Shown here piece after piece: positions 14,169 through 15,815 of a DNA stretch of 15,815 bases; position 1 is the first letter of the stretch, and each line of letters starts with the position of its first letter. A program made the position numbers and the translations under genes. The notes under the pieces are model-generated. The model did no database searches. It saw only the letters and a program-made list of their open reading frames with translations, and was not told the origin of the DNA. Where the stretch lies: NCBI GenBank assembly GCA_964344165.1, contig CAYFMH010000037.1:1-15815 (forward strand). Direction: 5' to 3'. The DNA is from CAYFMH01 sp964344165. Its GTDB lineage: Bacteria; Patescibacteriota; Gracilibacteria; UBA4473.

Positions 14169-15326
14169 CTACTTCTTCTTTTTTTTAGGAGGGGGAACGA
14201 GTATTTTTTGTCCTTTTGTCAGGAGAAAAGGAGACTTGATCCGATTTACTTTGACGAGAAACTCCCAGTCAATCCCGTGTTTTTCTGCCACCGTGGTGAC
14301 CGTATCTCCTGATTTGACAGTATAATTATCCCACCCTTTTCCGCTGTATTTCCGCCGTCTCCAGACAAAGAAAAACACAATAAGAGCAATCACAAGAGCT
14401 CCGAATCCCACTTCTTTCCAAGGGATTATAATGACAGAAAAATATTCTTCCGCAATTTGTGTTTCCTCTCCTTTTCTACCTACCATAAACACTTTTGAAC
14501 TCACCTCTATTTTTCCAAATTTTGGCATCAAAATCCGCCCATTGTAGTCAAAAGTAGCGGCCGGAGAAACTATAAATTCTGGTGGTTCTTCTGTTGTGTC
14601 ATAAAAAACATCCCCTCCTCGCCAAATATTTTTGGCGGTAGTAATTATTTTTGCATTAGTAGAAATAGAGCCCTTATTTTCGATGTCGTAGGATAATAAA
14701 TACCGTGCCATTCCATTTAATTCTCCTTTTTTGAAAAATTTACCCTTTCCGACAACCAATTCTTCATGGATATCCCCTGGCACCGTATTATATATCCGGG
14801 TCCCAGTACGCATACTCAATACTACCCCAGATCGCCCAGAATTAATTTCTGGACTTTTTGCCGTTTCCGGGTCTTTTTTTTCTACCAAGATAGCTCCCGC
14901 AGTCTCTCCTATTTCAACATCATGAGGAATAGTGATCGTAAAAGGAAGAAGTCTTTGTTCTCCCGGTTCCAATAATACCTCTATAATCCCGTTTTCATTG
15001 GCCCCTTCCATCTTAACCCACTTCCCCATACCAGACATTTCTGCTCCTTTTGGTTTCAAGGCAAACCCCCCTCCTGAAGCGAGAACTTGATCCGCTGGGT
15101 ATACAACGGCAATCCAGGGTTTATCTGAAGAATTTCTCACAACAAACGTATCATCATAGCTTTCTCCTGCACCAAGCTGGTACACAAACCATCCTTTTTT
15201 CGTCGGATCAAGTGATACAAGTGGGGCCCCCCCTACGCTCCCATAAGCAAAAGCCTGAGAAGTAATCAAAGAAAACGCCCCAAGAGCAAGTACCAACCCC
15301 ACACAAAACATGTTTTTTCTTTTCAT
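14169..15326 (-). CDS. DUF916-like surface protein with TM helix and C-terminal LysM (paralog 3)
   Basis: A 385-residue paralog: signal peptide (1-27, ending QAFA), mature YGSVGGAPLVSLDPTKKGWFVYQLGAGES, DUF916-like Ig domain (~45-150), second beta domain (~168-298; RTGTRIYNTVPGDIHEELV), transmembrane helix (~306-322), RRRKYSGKGW, LysM (334-379; NYTVKSGDTVTTVAEKHGI, closing KILVPPP) and a lysine tail. The start at 15324-15326 is chosen because it gives a signal peptide aligned with paralog 2. The frame stays open for 81 more codons upstream, and the only good Shine-Dalgarno sequence of the window (AGGAGG) lies 9 nt before an in-frame ATG at 15467, which would add 47 residues ahead of the signal. 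A promoter lies at 15605-15632, and the leader contains the 93-bp element. Predicted topology puts LysM on the cytoplasmic side. Confidence 0.82.
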   Translation of the reverse strand: MKRKNMFCVGLVLALGAFSLITSQAFAYGSVGGAPLVSLDPTKKGWFVYQLGAGESYDDTFVVRNSSDKPWIAVVYPADQVLASGGGFALKPKGAEMSGMGKWVKMEGANENGIIEVLLEPGEQRLLPFTITIPHDVEIGETAGAILVEKKDPETAKSPEINSGRSGVVLSMRTGTRIYNTVPGDIHEELVVGKGKFFKKGELNGMARYLLSYDIENKGSISTNAKIITTAKNIWRGGDVFYDTTEEPPEFIVSPAATFDYNGRILMPKFGKIEVSSKVFMVGRKGEETQIAEEYFSVIIIPWKEVGFGALVIALIVFFFVWRRRKYSGKGWDNYTVKSGDTVTTVAEKHGIDWEFLVKVNRIKSPFLLTKGQKILVPPPKKKKK

Positions 15327-15464
15327 TTTTTTTATTTTTAAGAAACAAGAATAAGCGCAAAAAACGCAAAAAGGAGTGTAAAATCTCCCTTCAAAAAAAG
15401 CAAAAGTTTTTTTATCTCCCAAGGCCCTCCCGCTGAGTGAAGTCTTTTTGACTTCGCTTTTTCT

Positions 15465-15482
15465 CATCTTATCCATCCTCCT
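15465..15482 (-). promoter_or_regulatory. Lone Shine-Dalgarno sequence in the leader of paralog 3
   Basis: On the minus strand AGGAGG (15482-15477) precedes ATG at 15467-15465 by 9 nt, in frame with the 14169-15326 gene. No other start codon in the window has such a site. It may mark the true start, an alternative longer form, or be chance. Confidence 0.35.
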
Positions 15483-15507
15483 CTTGCAGGAGTAAGTGTC
15501 TAGATCC

Positions 15508-15600
15508 TGTCCGCCATCTTGTCGGCTGGCCTGTCTGTTCCGAAGTCTCGGGAAGACTGGAGTTTGCAAATACAGTACAAATAAACGAAGGCTGAAGCTT
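15508..15600. repeat. 93-bp duplicated intergenic element, copy 2
   Basis: Ungapped counterpart of 9512-9604, same orientation. Within it AGTCT-CGGGA-AGACT (15545-15559) can form a small hairpin whose loop-side half is conserved in copy 1. It lies just downstream of the TATAAT of the leftward promoter, so it would form the first part of the paralog 3 mRNA leader. Confidence 0.7.
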
Positions 15601-15604
15601 TTTG

Positions 15605-15646
15605 ATTATATAAAACACAACCGCCGGATCAAGTTTGCAACTTGAT
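15605..15646 (-). promoter_or_regulatory. Promoter of paralog 3 with a palindrome over the -35 box
   Basis: On the minus strand TATAAT (15610-15605) is a perfect -10; TTGATC (15632-15627) is a 4/6 -35 with a 16-bp spacer. The -35 overlaps the inverted repeat ATCAAGTT-TGC-AACTTGAT (15628-15646), an operator candidate. The leader to the ATG would be ~270 nt. Confidence 0.55.
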
Positions 15647-15797
15647 TCACGTGTTTCTATCATAAAAACACGCCTTCTCCCCGAATAAATAAAATCAACC
15701 GCTTTCCCCTTATCTAAACCAAAAAATAAAGAATCTTAAAAAAGGCTGATCCAAAAAAGACGGTTCTTCTTTTCTAAAAGTGGGTAAAGATAAGATC

Positions 15798-15815
15798 ATG
15801 GAAGACAAGAGAAAT
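15798..15815 (+). CDS. Possible start of a rightward gene cut by the window end
   Basis: An ATG at 15798 opens a frame (MEDKRN) that runs off the window. Only six codons are visible, there is no Shine-Dalgarno sequence and no clear promoter, so this is a guess from position alone. Confidence 0.15.

Larger units (their letters stand above)
15327..15797. other. 471-bp upstream region of paralog 3
   Basis: Contains a hairpin GAAGTC-TTTTT-GACTTC (15439-15455) followed by T-rich sequence on the plus strand, a Shine-Dalgarno-like site (15477-15482), copy 2 of the 93-bp element (15508-15600), a leftward promoter (15605-15632) inside a palindrome, and a second hairpin CGTGTTT/AAACACG (15650-15672). 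The last ~120 bp are AT-rich with nothing I recognise. A short open frame at 15469-15663 on the minus strand runs through the repeat and is not believed. Confidence 0.5.

Noticed and set aside
15439..15462. Plus-strand intrinsic terminator
   Set aside because: The 6-bp stem and short T-run could work, but no plus-strand gene precedes it, so it is kept only as a hairpin.
14169..15569. The longest frame of paralog 3, starting at 15569
   Set aside because: Its first codons translate the 93-bp repeat, and the start at 15326 gives a signal peptide matching paralog 2.
15469..15663. Minus-strand 64-codon open frame
   Set aside because: It is mostly the 93-bp repeat and the promoter palindrome; composition is not protein-like.

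Overview
The window looks like part of an AT-rich bacterial genome, most plausibly a member of the Candidate Phyla Radiation (Patescibacteria), perhaps Peregrinibacteria-like. This is inference from three things: the gene mix (ADP-forming acetyl-CoA synthetase, RuvC, ComEC and DnaB next to Gram-positive-style WxL/DUF916 surface proteins), the near absence of Shine-Dalgarno sequences, and degenerate intergenic repeats. Two genes end in TGA and every full-length protein fits its family with the standard code, so UGA recoding as in Gracilibacteria is not indicated.

Region 1 (1-3600) holds a minus-strand PurQ-type glutaminase with an unusual C-terminal extension, and a minus-strand membrane-anchored protein of unknown function. 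A divergent plus-strand Nudix hydrolase with its own extended -10 promoter follows. Region 2 (3600-9450) is a minus-strand run of housekeeping genes: acetyl-CoA synthetase (ADP-forming), ruvC, a ComEC/Rec2 channel protein and dnaB. Nearly every gap in regions 1 and 2 carries blocks of degenerate 7-bp tandem repeats, usually as two inverted arms around a short spacer. Each locus has its own heptamer sequence.

Region 3 (9450-15815) is a surface-protein island. It has a WxL-like secreted beta protein (9679-10362) and three paralogous proteins (10481-11620, 11655-12821, 14169-15326) with the same plan: signal peptide, DUF916-like Ig domain, second beta domain, transmembrane helix, LysM domain and lysine-rich tail. 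A short secreted version of just the DUF916-like domain (13537-14085) lies on the opposite strand between two of them. In Firmicutes, WxL proteins and DUF916 (WxL-interacting) proteins are encoded together and form cell-wall-bound complexes, so this cluster is probably a surface assembly of related design. The heptad repeats are absent here; instead there are GC-rich hairpins, a 93-bp element present twice, and two promoters whose -35 boxes lie in near-perfect palindromes.

The most novel items are the DUF916-TM-LysM architecture, whose predicted topology puts LysM in the cytoplasm, the locus-specific inverted heptad repeats, and the duplicated 93-bp element.
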